Assembly: GCA_020002185.1 (NCBI GenBank)
Contig: CM034532.1
Location: forward strand, 48,099,780-48,163,779
DNA length: 64,000 nucleotides
From: Paraescarpia echinospica
Taxonomy: Eukaryota > Annelida > Polychaeta > Sabellida > Siboglinidae
Reading direction: 5' to 3'
The notes beneath the pieces were generated by a model, which did not search any database, was not told the origin of the DNA, and saw only the letters and a list, made by a program, of their open reading frames with translations. Of this stretch, positions 47,241 through 59,925 are shown piece after piece; position 1 is the first letter of the stretch, and each line of letters begins with the position of its first letter. A program made the translations under genes and the position numbers.

Positions 47241-50200
47241 ATGCCAATTATCACAATGACAGCAATAAGGACGCTTGGCCGTTTACATCACCATTTGGTT
47301 GGTCCAGCATTTCCATTGCTGCAACCATTTAAACGCTTTACTCATTTACCACAAGTAATACACCTGTACAATCCAGAGATATGGAGACATGGTGTGGGTG
47401 TGGTACCTCTGTCAAGAACTCGCCTAGCAGACTCAAGTCTGCTGTGTACTGTTAGAAGTTTCCACACAACACATTATCGACAAATTCCTCCGGTCTTATG
47501 GATGTTTGTGAAGCCAGTCGCCAAAGCTGCAACCATCATAACAGGAAGGTACGCTAAAATGTCAACCAATTGGTTAAAAATGTTAGTTAAACCTCCCTTG
47601 TCAATGCATTTAGTCCAGTGCGAGTCAGGTTCACACTACATATGGTACATAAATCAACAAAGCCGATTTGCTGTTGACATTATAACATAGTTTTTACTGT
47701 TCATGGTATTAGACTACAAAAATCAGGGACACATTTGTTCACCCCTCCTTCCAAGATAACATTTGAACAAACCACTGAATGACCTCTTTATAAAGTACTG
47801 TGTATAAATTTTCAAATTTTGACTGACCGCTGTATATTTATTTAAATCTATTTCAGTTCCAAATTTCCAAAAGGTCCAGGGACCAAGTAACAGGACTGAT
47901 AAGATTAAAAAAAGCATCATGAGTCAAATAATAATGTTTGTTGTAGGAAGTTCAGAATCTGGTGGCGTGCACTGCCAGAACACCAGAGGGAAGTTTGGAA
48001 GAGTCGCTTGTCAATGTCGAAACACCGCATTGCAATAATAGTTGGTGTTCTCACAGTAGCGGGCTTTGTGAACTATATCTCACATGTTCGCGAGGCACCT
48101 ATCACAAAGCGCAAGAGGTATATTGGGTTCACCCCAGAACAGTTTATTGACATCGCCAAGTTGGAGTATGATCAGGTATTTTGTATTAACTTAATGTTCG
48201 GTTTTGTTTGTGTATCCCCAGACATGTTATGTTGTATGTTTTGCCTAGATATGTTATTTTGTTGTTGATGAAGATCGGTTACTATTTTATCTAGCTTCTA
48301 TTGATGTATGTTTAATATAAAATGTTATATTATAAGTAAATGTCCAATTCTTTATATTATGATCAGATGGGACATCCATGCCATCTTCAAACAGTTAATT
48401 ATTCCCAACATTATCACTGTTTCTAAGGTGTCTGTTCTGGTCACAATTTCTGATGTCAATTGTAGCTCAACCTCGTTTTGACTGACACCCCTTATGAACT
48501 ATATATTTCAGCAGAAAGCTGCTTTAATACACTTCATTGTATCTACATAATAATCAGTGTATGCATACCTACTTTATTATCATAGTTTCAGTTAGTTATC
48601 TTATGATGCAGCAAATAACATTAGCTTTAAATTATTTGCAGTTATTCTAAACAAATGTTTTGTTACATCTTTTGTTGGATGTCATGTGACCAGCAAATGG
48701 AGGCAGCAAAAGGTCACATATTGCGAGGTGACCATCCATATTGCAATCGCGTGATGAGAGTCGCCCAGAAGATTGTGGCAAAGAACCAGGATCTGGACTT
48801 CATGCGCAACCAGAAGTGGACAGTGATTGTTGTCGAATCTAGTGAACAGAATGCATTCATTTTGCCAGTGAGTGACGTCATCAAAACATATATTTTAGAG
48901 TCAGTCACCAATGTCAGTACAGTGTACAGTACAGACTGTACAATTCAATACAAGTATTTATTTTGTTACACACATGCCTAATGTACATAAGCGTAATGTT
49001 CAGCTTTCCATATAAAATTAGAACTACCATGTACATGGTGTTAATTAAAATTTAAATAGTAGATTATAAAATAAAGTAATGTACATCTACTCAATGTAAA
49101 TTACAATGATGAAAATGATAATAATTGTAAATGTGATCAATTTGTTGCTTCACTAACATAAATGAGTAATATGCAGTGCAGGTGTATATTATATATTAAA
49201 CAAGACATTCTTGTTGCAATTACATTGTTATAAGACAGTGTAATTGTAACTGAACTAAACGCTGCAACCACTTGAGTATACTGGTTCAAGACACCCCAGC
49301 AATTCTTCATCTAAAAGTATAAACATGTTAATTCAGTTGTAACACCCTAGTACACGCTGTAATATGTACTTCGGTATTTACAAGTTGTACCATGCCTGTC
49401 ATTTGAATTGTACGCTGATCGTACAATGAGAGTTGAACAGCTCATGAAAGCAGCTGTGGTGTCTTATTGCAGACTGGGCACATATTCGTCTACACCGGTC
49501 TTCTGAACATTGTCCAGAACGACGACCAACTGGCCATGGTGATTGCCCATGAGATGGCACACGCTCTGCTCAACCATGCCGTAAGAAAATCCGCATTCAC
49601 TTATTGTATTACAGTTGTCTGTTTCATATAATTATGATGTCTGTTTGTTTTTATAAATTATGTTTTTAAACATGTGACTTTAAAAAAGACTCACTAGTTG
49701 AAACATATAAGGAACTTTGCATAATATGTACAAGACATGTAAGCATCAATGCCATTTGAGGTTGAACAGAAAATATACATGCATCAAACATTCAAGATAT
49801 CTATCAGACATGCACAAGATGACTGCCACTGTGTCTTTCAATACAAATACTGTGATTAAAGTTATGTTAAATCAGTAAAAAAATTTCACGTATGTGATGC
49901 AAAATATTACCAGTTTGTGTTATAACTTAATAATATAATTTTATGTTAACTCGTGGTTGACCTGTGCTTTATGTTCTGCAGGCTGAGCAAGTGAGCATCG
50001 CTCAGGTGTTGGACGTGCTGATCATATTCGTAATGGCTGCCATCTGGGCATTTATGCCGTCGGATGGATTTGCGGTGCTCGGTCAGTGGTTCTATAACAA
50101 AGTTGTTCAGGTTAGTTTGTCTGCTGCGTAATTATGTGGTTCAGAAGTAAATCTGCTTATATTGGTTGAGGTAATTATATACACAATTCTCTTTAGATGA

Positions 50201-52942
50201 CTTTTTTTGCAGTGTGTTATTATTTTGTTGATTGGAAAGTGATAAGTATGTATTGTTTTTAGAAATGTTTTATCTAGTTGGTTATTTGTAATGTTATATA
50301 ATCATATTTGAGCTTGCACTTACAGCAAGGTTACTTAGTTTATTTGTGGTATTTTGTATAAGAGCGACGAACCAAACTAAAGCCTTCTTTTTGAAAACTG
50401 TGGTTTCACTGTGTTCACTATTGTAATTAGCCCGTTGTCCAGTGAGAGCTGATCGTAAATAGTATTACTCTGTGTGACATGCAAATCAATAGTGATGTCA
50501 GATGATCATCATATAGACCACATTTTCACTAAGAAAAACCGGAAATGCTGTTTTGTTTCGCCTTTTACCCACAATGCACTGCTCTTTCCTGTCAGCTGCT
50601 GCTGCATCTCCCATACAGTCGCAAACTCGAGATGGAGGCAGATGAAGTTGGATTACATCTTGCAGCCAAGGTAAGCCACTGCCTTGCATGTATTCAGGGA
50701 GCATGTAGGAGAAGCATTTTTTGTTAGAAATACAAGTTAAAAGTAGTTTTTGCTTAATGCCAGCATAGTATTAAACATAAAATGAGTCTTCTTATTTTAC
50801 CGTGGTTGAGGGGTGTTTCTGTTGTACTACTTATATTGTTCTATATTTTATAGTGTCTGTGATAATCCAGAATGTTATAATCGTTGTTGTACATCATCTC
50901 TTGATATACGCCGTAATTACAAATTGTTTAACTATAGATGTACCATTGTTCCGTGTTGAACACTTGTATTGGTTTTAGTATTTAACATGGTTTTGTGTTT
51001 TAGACTTGTGTTGGTTTTACATACCTGTCAACATTACTGTTCACAGGTTTTTTGTTTTCATACTTAACATGTTTCCACATTGAAGGCTATTTGATATTCA
51101 TATTTACAATGGTACAATTTGGAATGCATATTTTGATTTTTGTACTTACCATGGTTTTATGTTAGAAGTTTGTATTGGTGTTCTTACTTACCTCATTTCC
51201 ATATTTAAGGCTTGTTTTGACGTACGAGAGAGCAGCACATTCTGGAATCTTATGTCGCTTCTGACAGAAGTGCCAGGGTCTGACCAGCCACCCCCCGAGT
51301 GGCTCTCCACTCACCCCAATCATGACAAGAGGGCATCCAACCTCAACGACATGATTCCTGAGGTAAGGAACATGTTTTTGGATAGTTTGATGAAATGCAT
51401 GTGACAGTTATAAAAATAAGTTTGCCAAATGGTTTGTGCTTGATTGAAACACATTTGCCATATTGAGTCTTAACTGTCTTTTGTTAGGTGATACCCCACC
51501 ATCCTGCTTTGCTCTCCTGCTCTTCAGCGGCATATTCTTCTCTTCTACTGTCCCTTGAAGTTTTGTCTGAAAGCTTTTCTCTCTCTGTCTCTGCACACAG
51601 CAGACATGTCAATCTTTTGTGACTGATGAGGTCATCCTACAATAATCACGTACAGATAGTAGTAACTATTCTGATTCTCCAGCTGACGGTCTTAAGTAGC
51701 CAGGAACAGGAAGTGTCTATTCGTCCAACTCTTTAGTATCATTCCAGTGAGCAATTTAAACAGTGTGTTTCACATTACAGTGTCTTGCATTTCAGTGTCT
51801 TTCATATTACACTCATGTATATATCTTAAAACCATATGCACTAATTGTAAATGTAGATAAACCCGGATCTTAAGCATTTATATATACAGACACACCGCAC
51901 ACACACACACACGCTAAACACTATTTGCTACCCACTGTTTTTTAAAAGAAACCATAATGGGCTACAAAGACCAAACTAAGTCTCTATCATAACAATCACA
52001 CTTGTTAATTAAGCTTAACGCTTTTACAATCTTTGCATGAAAAGAGTACCATAACTGCACCAATTCACAATCAAAATCATACAACGTAATTTTGAATAAA
52101 ATCGAACAACATTTCTTGGTGCAGAAAAGTCAAAGATACAAAGTTGTTATGCAGGTAATTAGGCATACTAACTTTCTTACTTGTCCCATGACTGAGATTG
52201 TATTATATTATAATTGATGTGCACATTATGGTAAAAGGAAACTACTAACATGATAAGAAACATAAAATACATCACGGTGCCTCCTTGGACAACCTGTTTG
52301 CTAGAATACTACACTACGTCCGTATTCTGTGTAGGTTTCCCTGTTTTGTGCTTCTTGTGTGTCGCTAGGACATACACTGTCCTTAATGTAGCAGGCCAGG
52401 TTTTAGTACTCTTTGGAATATGTTCCCTCTTAGTGTTAGATCAGTTGAAAATATTACAAAATTCCGTCATCATTTAAAAACTTATCTTTACAAGCTTGCT
52501 TATCCACTGTCGCTCCCTAACGCCTTGACCCATCTGTTGACAACTGGAATACTACTTATGGATTTTCAGATTGACCAATCCTTTTGTTTTGATGCGCCTC
52601 TGAGCTTGATTTCCAAGGATTTAAGTGCAATAGAAGTTATCTTATTATTATTATAGTTTGCGTGGTGTAGACTTTGAAACTAGAACTGTTTGCAGTGTAA
52701 ACCATTGCAGTTCTGATGAAGCAATACCTGATTACTGAGTGAGTGAAATGCGGATATGTATTGACGAACATTGTGTGTTTGATTTCCAGGCGATACGTCT
52801 CCGTCAGTCTTGCCAATGTGCCCCTCTGTCAACAACGGACCCACGTTGTCAGACACAGTTCTTGAAGGACATAATACACGCCAAAGAGAAGACACCATTG
52901 AAGATACCAAGTACTAATGTGATACCCGCCCCAGCCAGTTGA
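47241..52942 (+). CDS. OMA1: OMA1, mitochondrial inner-membrane zinc metalloprotease, 8 exons
   Basis: Exons: 47241-47548, 47947-48175, 48694-48867, 49473-49580, 49982-50110, 50596-50670, 51210-51362, 52790-52942; all introns GT-AG, intron 1 phase 2, the rest phase 0. Product 442 residues (human 524). The N-terminus is Arg/His-rich and acid-poor, as for a mitochondrial presequence. A membrane segment follows at about 131-147 (IAIIVGVLTVAGFVNYI). The M48 zinc site HEMAH is at 263-267 in exon 4, and the third ligand Glu is in RKLEMEADEVGLHLAAK (about residue 328, exon 6). EWLSTHPNHDKRASNL in exon 7 is a family hallmark. OMA1 cleaves OPA1 and DELE1 under mitochondrial stress. Intron 7 holds a LINE 3' end at 52405-52660. 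The chosen ATG is the first in the open stretch; a UTR exon further upstream is possible. Confidence 0.95.
52405..52660 (+). mobile_element. LINE 3' end (CR1/L2-like) in OMA1 intron 7
   Basis: Encodes the RT C-terminus MFPLSVRSVENITKFRHHLKT, matching the LINE at 20513-22855, then the shared 3' UTR ending in TTATTATTATTA. Sense orientation relative to OMA1. 5'-truncated. Confidence 0.88.
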
Positions 52943-53350
52943 TACAACAACAACACGGTGGTATTAGATGTTCCAAACACTCTTAGCGTGTTTTCAACTT
53001 AAGTCTAGATCACACTTCACTCGATGTTGTTATTTGAACCGCGTGTTTGAATCTGAATAAGGCACATTTGGACAGTTGAAACATCATAAAATGTGTTTAT
53101 GATAAAAACGATCAGTTTTGAAATTCGACACTGTTTTGAAAGTAAGTTGAAAAAACTATTGTTTTCAACCAGATTCAAAACGCTGCTATAATGTTTTCGC
53201 AAAAAAAGTATTTTGAGTACAGTACACCGTGTTATAGAATATCGCGTCGTTTGAATGGATAATGTATGTGATTTGTCTTATATGCTTTCTTTGTGTGAAT
53301 AACCAGCACAGATATGGATATGAACAGGTCACTCATGTTTTTATTAGTAC
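52943..53350. other. OMA1 3' flank, probable 3' UTR, no other gene
   Basis: AT-rich, no coding frame of note. No AATAAA close to the stop codon was found. Confidence 0.4.
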
Positions 53351-53804
53351 CATCCTCGCAAGCCAGCCAGTGGTGGTGACTACTATGGCAGATCTCATAC
53401 GCATTGTATGGGGGTCAGCTGAATCACACTATTGACTTCGTTGGTCGCGACTGTACCACCAGTGAGAACAGTGCAGGCAGCTGAGTTTATTTAATAATAA
53501 TAAGATAACTTCTATTGCACCTAAAGCCTTGGAAACCAAGCTCAGAGGCGCATCAAAACAAATGGATTGGTCAATCTCAAAATCCATAGGCAGTATTCCA
53601 GTTGTCAACAGATGGGTCAAGGCGCAAGGAGCTACGGTGAATAAGCAACGTTGTAAAGATAAATTTTTAAATGACGGAATTTTGTAATATTTTCAACTGA
53701 TCTAACACTAAGAGGGAGCAAAACTTCTACAGAGTTTTGCAAGGTGAACTGCCAGGCGCAACTGAGACTGATGTATCAGCAGTGCCCCCTGGCACGCAAG
53801 AATG
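53351..53804. mobile_element. hAT-like MITE copy 2 (CATCCTCGC family), with a LINE tail inside
   Basis: Left end CATCCTCGCAAGCCAGCCAG and right end CCTGGCACGCAAGAATG match the ends of the element at 36404-36862 with changes. Flanks ATTAGTAC and ATTGGTAG form an 8-bp duplication with 6 matches. Shared internal blocks include GTCGCGACTG and GTGAGAACAG. The middle is replaced by an inserted LINE 3' end (53493-53720). Confidence 0.8.
53493..53720 (-). mobile_element. LINE 3' end (CR1/L2-like) nested in MITE copy 2
   Basis: Begins with the AATAATAATAAGAT tail and runs to AAGAGGGAGCA, the point corresponding to about 20745 in the larger copy. 228 bp, 5'-truncated. Confidence 0.88.
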
Positions 53805-54396
53805 ATTGGTAGATTTGTACAGTATTGGTTTATTGGTATCTTTAATACCTGTGCCAGTATGTTAGATTTATAAATATCATTTTACACGAATCTGCTTGTA
53901 TAGGAATAAATAAAACCATAAAATGCATCACATTTCCATGTAAATTGGATGAGCGAAATTCTGTTCTTGACACCATACATGTATATTTTTCTTTTGTGTC
54001 ACGTTTGACACACACCGGTGTATGCTTCATTCTGTGTTTATGTTTCTGCCTCGTGAAATCACGTCTTCATACCAGAAGATCAACACAGTTGAACGTGGTA
54101 ACGAGAATGTGATTGTTGAAGCCATAACAGCCATTGTTAAGGTCGGTAGTCGTAATAACAGGTTCTCGTTTACTGGTTGAAACGTACGAGTTACATTAAT
54201 AGAACGTGGTTAAATTTGGATGACCAGCACTTCGGAATAATTGATTGACCCAACAGATGCGTGTTCGCACAATATATGTATACATGTTACTATTATCCGC
54301 AATGTATGTTATATATATATATATAAATAAAATATTATGTAACATTAACTTGGCTTGACGTTTTCGTGAAAGCTTTGCAATATTCGTTTCGGTGTT

Positions 54397-54701
54397 TTTA
54401 AAAGGGATTCTTTGAGAATTTTAATATCTTTGTAATGCATGCAATTATTAGGTAATCCTGTTAATATGATTATTTCATGTCATTATTTGCCTTTATTTCA
54501 TTAGAATTATGTTTTATTAATCACTAATGACCCTGACAATACGTACGCGGAGTTTCTACTTTTGGCCCACCTTCACGATCCGTATAAGGAATGTTCATGA
54601 ATATTCGGGGCTGTCCGTCAGACTTCGATTAGCTATGCCGAGTTAATATATGCAAGAAATACGTCATCAACATGTGTGTATATGGATTAGCCACCGCCAT
54701 G
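54397..54701. repeat. Left arm of a ~310-bp inverted repeat
   Basis: Reverse complement matches 57258-57580 over nearly its full length with scattered changes. Contains ACTAATGACCCTGACAAT and GCCCACCTTCACGATCCG. The inner end is CCACCGCCATG at 54691-54701. Confidence 0.9.
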
Positions 54702-54759
54702 TGAATGAGTCCTTGCCTGGATAACTTTTAAAGTAAGGCATAACAGCCTTGTGTACACC

Positions 54760-56020
54760 CGCCTTTATGCATCGTATTCTGGTATTGAGAACGTGGCTTG
54801 TCTTGTGATTTTGTGCTTTTATTAAAATTTAAACCTGTCCATCTTCAATTCTTTGTCGAGTTTTGTTTTGAAAGAGAGGATGTTTTCAGCGTTTGCCGAG
54901 AAAGGTTGTTCCAGTCTAGGAAGATGGGTTGTGAAAAGGAGTGTTTCCTAATATCAAGTCTGTTTGGTGTCTTATACAATTTTTTTTTGTGGCCTCGTGT
55001 GAGGTGTGTTGTGATCATGAAGAAGTCATTTTGATTGATGTCGTCGATGCCATTGATAATTCTGTAGACTTGGATCAGGTCTCCTCTTCTTCTTCTTCGG
55101 TATGCCAGACTTGGTAAGTTAAGCTGTTTCAGCCTGTCTTCATAGTTCAAGTTTCTTAGTTCTGGGGCCAGCTTGGTTGCTCTTTCAAGGGTGTTGATGT
55201 CTACGGCGTAGTGCGGGTTCCAGAAGGAGTCGGCATAGTCGAGATGTGGTCTCGCTAGCGCTGTATATAACACTCGGAAGCTGCTACTGTCCAGATGTTT
55301 AAACGTGTACTTGATGAGGCCTGTCATCTGGTTTGCCTTCTTCACAATGGTGCTAATATGCTGTCGGAATTTTAGGGATCTGTCGAACGTTACACCGAGA
55401 TCTTTTTTTATTACTGATGTGCTGTCGATTTCTGACACTTCCCCATCTTTACTTGTCATCGTGTATGTGGTGCTAAGTTTCAGCTTGCCAAAAGTCAGAT
55501 GTTTGCATTTTGATGGATTGAAAAGTAACTGCCATTTCTCTGACCACAATGTTAGTTTGTCAATGCCTTCTTGTAATATCTTTTTGTTCATTTCACACCT
55601 TTCATCTCGATATATTTTTGTATCATCGGCGAAGATCTTGAGTCCACTGTTTATACCGTCTGGTAGATTGTTGATGAACAGGATGAATAGAATGGGACCA
55701 AGGACACTTCCCTGAGGTATGCCACTTGTGACCTCTTCCCATTCTGATAGCTTCCCATTTACCAGTACCCTTTGTCTTCGTCGCGTTATGAAAGCTGCGA
55801 TCCATGCTGCCACCTCTCCTTGGATGCCATACGCAGTTAGTTTTTTTGCAAGTTTTTTGTGTAGCACCGTATCGAAGGCTTTCGCAAAGTCAAGATATAT
55901 TGTGTCTACACATCCGCCCGAGTCAATGGTGGTAGTCCAATTCTCCATGACTTCATGACATAAGATGATGTCTGACTTTGTTCTGCCCCATTCTGTTCTG
56001 TGTGACATCTACTGGGAAGT
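54760..56020 (-). mobile_element. LINE (CR1/Jockey-like) with intact RT catalytic core, 5'-truncated
   Basis: A 387-codon minus-strand frame (56008-54845) encodes TIYLDFAKAFDTVLHKKL (motif A, Asp present), SGIPQGSVLGPILFILFINN (motif B), KIFADDTKIY (motif C), then KKDLGVTFDRSLKFRQHIS and LAPELRNLNYEDRLKQLNLP. The N-terminal endonuclease and the first RT blocks are absent. A few residues seem lost in the LERATKLAPEL segment compared with related elements. It lies inside the inverted repeat 54397-57580. The sequence at 55965-56090 is partly repeated at 56130-56250. Confidence 0.9.
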
Positions 56021-56254
56021 TGTACCTCACTTCGAATTTCAAATGGATGTGTGCGTCTGATAGCTGTGTGTATCAAAATGCATAGCAGTGCTATTAATAG
56101 GACAATACGTTAACTGAAACAGTAGTGAAGAAGATGTCTGACTTTGTCCTGCCACATTAGTTCCGTGTGGCTTCTGCTGGGAATATCTGCATAACTACAT
56201 TTCAAATGGATTTGTGCAGTCGATCGATTTGTACATCCAAATGCACATCATCCC

Positions 56255-57257
56255 GTCATTATGTTGCAAAGTAGGAGTACATAATAAAATGTATGCTTTC
56301 TTATGCTCATCAAGTTTGGATTGTGTTCTACAGCATATTCTTCAAAATGTGTTGAAACAGGTTTGTGTTAAGTGAACTATACTTGGAGTAGTGTATAAAA
56401 GGTGTTGACAAAGTTGCTTTTACAATAATTTTGAAAATTCATAAAATATAAATGTTCCACAACATTCAAAATGTTTTAGGGATCTTCTTGAGCTAAATGC
56501 ACCAATGATGACTGATTTTAAAATATGCGTTACTTTAAAAAAAATGTAATGTTATAACTTTACTTCCATCAAACAATGGCCATTTTATTTGTTATCGAAA
56601 CAGGAGTTCGACAAAAACAAATTCAATATCTTTTACTCTAAATGATGGGCAGAACAAATAATTAATGCACTCCCAGTACAAAATAAAACATGTTTTTACA
56701 CTATTGCAATATATTTTAATATTTTATCAACAATAATGTTATGCTCTTCATAGTTCTATATTTTTCAAACTAAAATTAAAGCTTATGTAGATAGGAAAGT
56801 ACATAACCACCTACCCTATTTTAATACCGTAAATTATTATAGTGATGTATAATGTATTTATACTTCTTATGGAAATAGCAGCTGGATTTATGGTGCAAAT
56901 AAAATGGTTTCATTATTGAATGTTTCTCGGCTTAAGTAAGTTTCTGTTATCTAAACGTTTCATTAAAACTTCACTTCACATGTATAGCAAGATGTACTCA
57001 GTGAAAAAGGAACATGATAGTATCATAGTTTTTATATTCCAAAACAACAATGCCAATCATTCAATATGACAGCGTCGCCATCGGCGGCTTCGTTCATGGA
57101 GAGGTGGTGTTTTTTCTTTTAAATCAATCCGTCTATCATGAACTGTCGCTATGTTCATTCTCCGTTTATTCCATATATTTTCCTTCTTTTCTTTGCTGAA
57201 TCTGTGACATAAACAGCAGCTGGTCCACGTTTCATTTTGATAATTTTATCGGTTTAT
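56255..57257. other. AT-rich spacer inside the inverted repeat; no gene
   Basis: No open frame with a recognisable product. Confidence 0.5.
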
Positions 57258-57580
57258 CATGGCGGTGGCTAATCCATATACACGCATGTTGATGACGTAT
57301 TTCTTGCATCTATTAACTCGGCGAGGCTAATCGAAGTCTGACGTACAATCCCGAATATTCATGAGCATGCCTTATATGGATTGTGAAGGTGGGCCCAAAG
57401 TAGAAACTCCGCGTACGCGGAGTTATTTTTTCGATATTTTGTCAGGGTCATTAGTGATTAATAAAACATAATTCTAATTAAACATAGGCATAGAATTACA
57501 TGAAATAATCATAATAACAGGATTACGTAATAATTGCGTACATTAGAAATATATAAACATTCTCAAAGAATCCCTTTCAG
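57258..57580. repeat. Right arm of the ~310-bp inverted repeat
   Basis: Pairs with 54397-54701. Carries an extra ~14 bp next to the local palindrome ACTCCGCGTACGCGGAGT (about 57407-57424), where the left arm keeps only half. Confidence 0.9.
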
Positions 57581-57757
57581 AACGGTAACACGATGTAATA
57601 CAAGAAAGTAGCAAGAGCGCTGTCTCAACTTTTTTTAATTCGCTGTATGTTTTCGACATTCTCGCAGCACACCAAACCAAATGTTACTTTGTCGATATTC
57701 TTTTCGTCACCCACTGGTCATTTTGTGGGTTGAACACGTGTAGTTTAATAGCTACCG

Positions 57758-57997
57758 TCATGTTGTTTCTCCTCGCAACGGCTCGAAGTAGTAGAAGTCG
57801 GCGTCTGGCCACGAAGGGTGTTCAAACAGAAAGGTGGCGCCGTATCTTGCTCGGAACCATCGGTTCGTTTGAAAGTTACTCTCAATAAATGCCACAGTTA
57901 CTGTTCCATTAATCAACAAAGCTCCGCGACATACTTGGAACTTTGTCACTCTGGTTGTGAAGCACTGGCTTGTCGGTTGTCTGCGTGTCTCCTGTCT
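57758..57997 (-). CDS. Candidate terminal exon of an unidentified minus-strand gene
   Basis: Open from just after an in-frame TGA at 58000-57998 to a stop at 57758-57760, about 79 codons. It includes VTVAFIESNFQTNRWFRARY and FEHPSWPDADFYYFEPLRGE, a composition (W, F, Y, D, P) that looks like real protein rather than a shadow. No homology recognised. It may be the 3' end of the gene suggested by the short splice-bounded blocks upstream at 59024-60446. Confidence 0.3.
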   Translation of the reverse strand, partial: RQETRRQPTSQCFTTRVTKFQVCRGALLINGTVTVAFIESNFQTNRWFRARYGATFLFEHPSWPDADFYYFEPLRGETT

Positions 57998-58024
57998 TCA
58001 TGTCACACCAACACACGGGTCGTT

Positions 58025-58125
58025 TGTTGCTGTGACGTCACTTTGCCGCACCCCGTTACTTTGCCGCACGCCGTCACTTTGCCGCCTGTCAACGCATGTT
58101 GTCACTTTGCCACCTGACGCCTGTT
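58025..58125. repeat. CACTTTGCCGC-type short tandem repeat
   Basis: Five imperfect copies of TCACTTTGCCGC with variable spacers. Confidence 0.7.
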
Positions 58126-59023
58126 GTCGCTGAGATCAAAAAAAAAAACAGGCTTACATAAGCTGCGCCAGAACTGCGCAGACGATACGGTGTCTATCAA
58201 GTCCAAATTATAACAAGTGCCTAAATGTTTTCATCATATCGAATACTATATTATAGTCACATGCATTTCAAAAGTCATGCGATTTTGAAAACCGACTGTA
58301 GACATTTCAAAAACACAGTTCAAAGTCTTATGGAATCTTCAACACAAGTCTTAGTTCGCATTGGTGATGTTTACGATCCCCAGGCGGGATCACATGACAC
58401 CTCTCGACAGCAACGTCGAAGGGGAGCAACTTGTGAAAGCCATAACATTGTTGAACTTGTGGATGCTTCCGACGTAAACAATCAACGATACAATATTGTG
58501 CTTTCATCAGCTATGAAATGAAAACATTACTTCAGCTGGAGACCGTGGAGAGTACCCTTTAGACCTAACCTATACCGGTATATATATATAATATGATGTG
58601 CTTACTCAGCTCAAAAAACGTATAATTATTACACCTAATCGTCAAACCAAATGTGCACTGTAACATACAATGATTATATAAGTAGGTATACACTTTTTTT
58701 ATTAAGACGTCACTGTAACCAATAACAAGGATTAGGCCTACCTATTGGTGCGGTTGCAGCTTCTTTTCTCATTGCTCTTTCCTGTGATGTGACGTCTTGT
58801 CTTGCCACAACTCACACTGAGAAGTTTGAAAACAGAAGGCATTTTTAATGAAACTGAAGAGCTAAACAACATCACGATATCTGCGCACACTTTTCTATCT
58901 TTGTAGATTATAGCGTCAAAGTTCTCAACAGTCTGCTACCTTATCGTCAGAAAAAAGAAAAAATCTCCAGGGCCGTGTAATTCAAAGGAATCGAATTAGT
59001 GTTAATCCAGAAAGGCAATATAC

Positions 59024-59056
59024 CTTCGGGTGATGTCAGCTGAGACCACGGATGTT
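59024..59056 (-). other. Splice-bounded 33-bp block (possible micro-exon)
   Basis: Strong acceptor CTGGTTTTCTTCTAG and donor GAAG|GTATAT on the minus strand. Two of the three frames are open. Inference from splice consensus only. Confidence 0.25.
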
Positions 59057-59361
59057 CTAGAAGAAAACCAGAATATGTACATAGTTAAACTAAACATAAT
59101 GCAACGTCACGTTACTTATAATCTTACCTAAACAAACAACAAAATAAACAATATAGTATGGAATTGCAGTTTGAATATACCTGTTTCTACTTCCACCCAG
59201 CGCTAACGACACACCTTTTGCTCAAAGCTGCGTCTGATATCCCGACTGGTGCTTCGCGCATCAAAACAAAACAAAAACACGATAAACGAAGCGTGGGATA
59301 ACATCACAATAATAGAACCGTTGTCCTACCTAAGTAAGTTGCGGTGTGAACCATCAGCAAC

Positions 59362-59415
59362 CTCGCCCGTGACCCTGGATAGGGAACCTTTCCGGGTGCT
59401 GTGGCTGTTTCCTAC
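59362..59415 (-). other. Possible micro-exon C, related to the block at 60382-60446
   Basis: Acceptor TTTTCCGTTGGTTTAG; the body shares CACCCGGAAAGG-TCCCTA and CAGGGTCACGGG with the block at 60382-60446. One shared frame reads STRKGSLSRVTGE here and TTRKGSLLRVTGQ there. The donor is weak (GAG|GTTGCT). Confidence 0.3.
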
Positions 59416-59487
59416 CTAAACCAACGGAAAAGGAATATAACACAAATTCCCTTGTACTTGCATTAACTGTGAAATCTTATCCTTTAC

Positions 59488-59541
59488 CGTGTACAGAGAC
59501 CGGGACATGAATGCTCTTATCCAAGGGCATTGTTATCTGAT
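59488..59541 (-). other. Splice-bounded 54-bp block (possible micro-exon D)
   Basis: Acceptor TATTTGTTTTATAG and donor CACG|GTAAAG on the minus strand; the one open frame reads QITMPLDKSIHVPVSVH. No homology recognised. Confidence 0.3.
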
Positions 59542-59820
59542 CTATAAAACAAATATACGGGATTAACAGAAAGACAATATGTAAGTGAGCAAAATAGTAA
59601 GCTAAAACTAACATTAAACAAACAAAACCTACGCATTATGACGCCGCTTAAATACAATTTATTTTATTATTGAGGTAACCACGTACACATCCACGTTAGG
59701 CAATATCCGTTGTTGCGTTGGCTGCTCTGTTTGACGATCCTTCTCGACAAAAGCATAGAAACACGCGTAGTTAAATCCGAATCCTAATGCAACCGATACA
59801 TAATTATTGTTCCCTTTCCT

Positions 59821-59925
59821 TACCTTCAAAATGTGCTGCGTCAAGACAGCAACACCACTGACTCGCTCGCTCCAGACAGAGATGACCGCATCCTCGGCGG
59901 CATGCCATTTGGAAATATGCAACCT
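59821..59925 (-). other. Possible exon ending in LTQHILK|GTAAGG
   Basis: An open minus frame includes KWHAAEDAVISVWSERVSGV and meets a good donor, AAG|GTAAGG at 59820-59821. The upstream acceptor is weak (GCATTAAG). If unspliced, the frame runs on to a stop at 59659. Confidence 0.3.
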
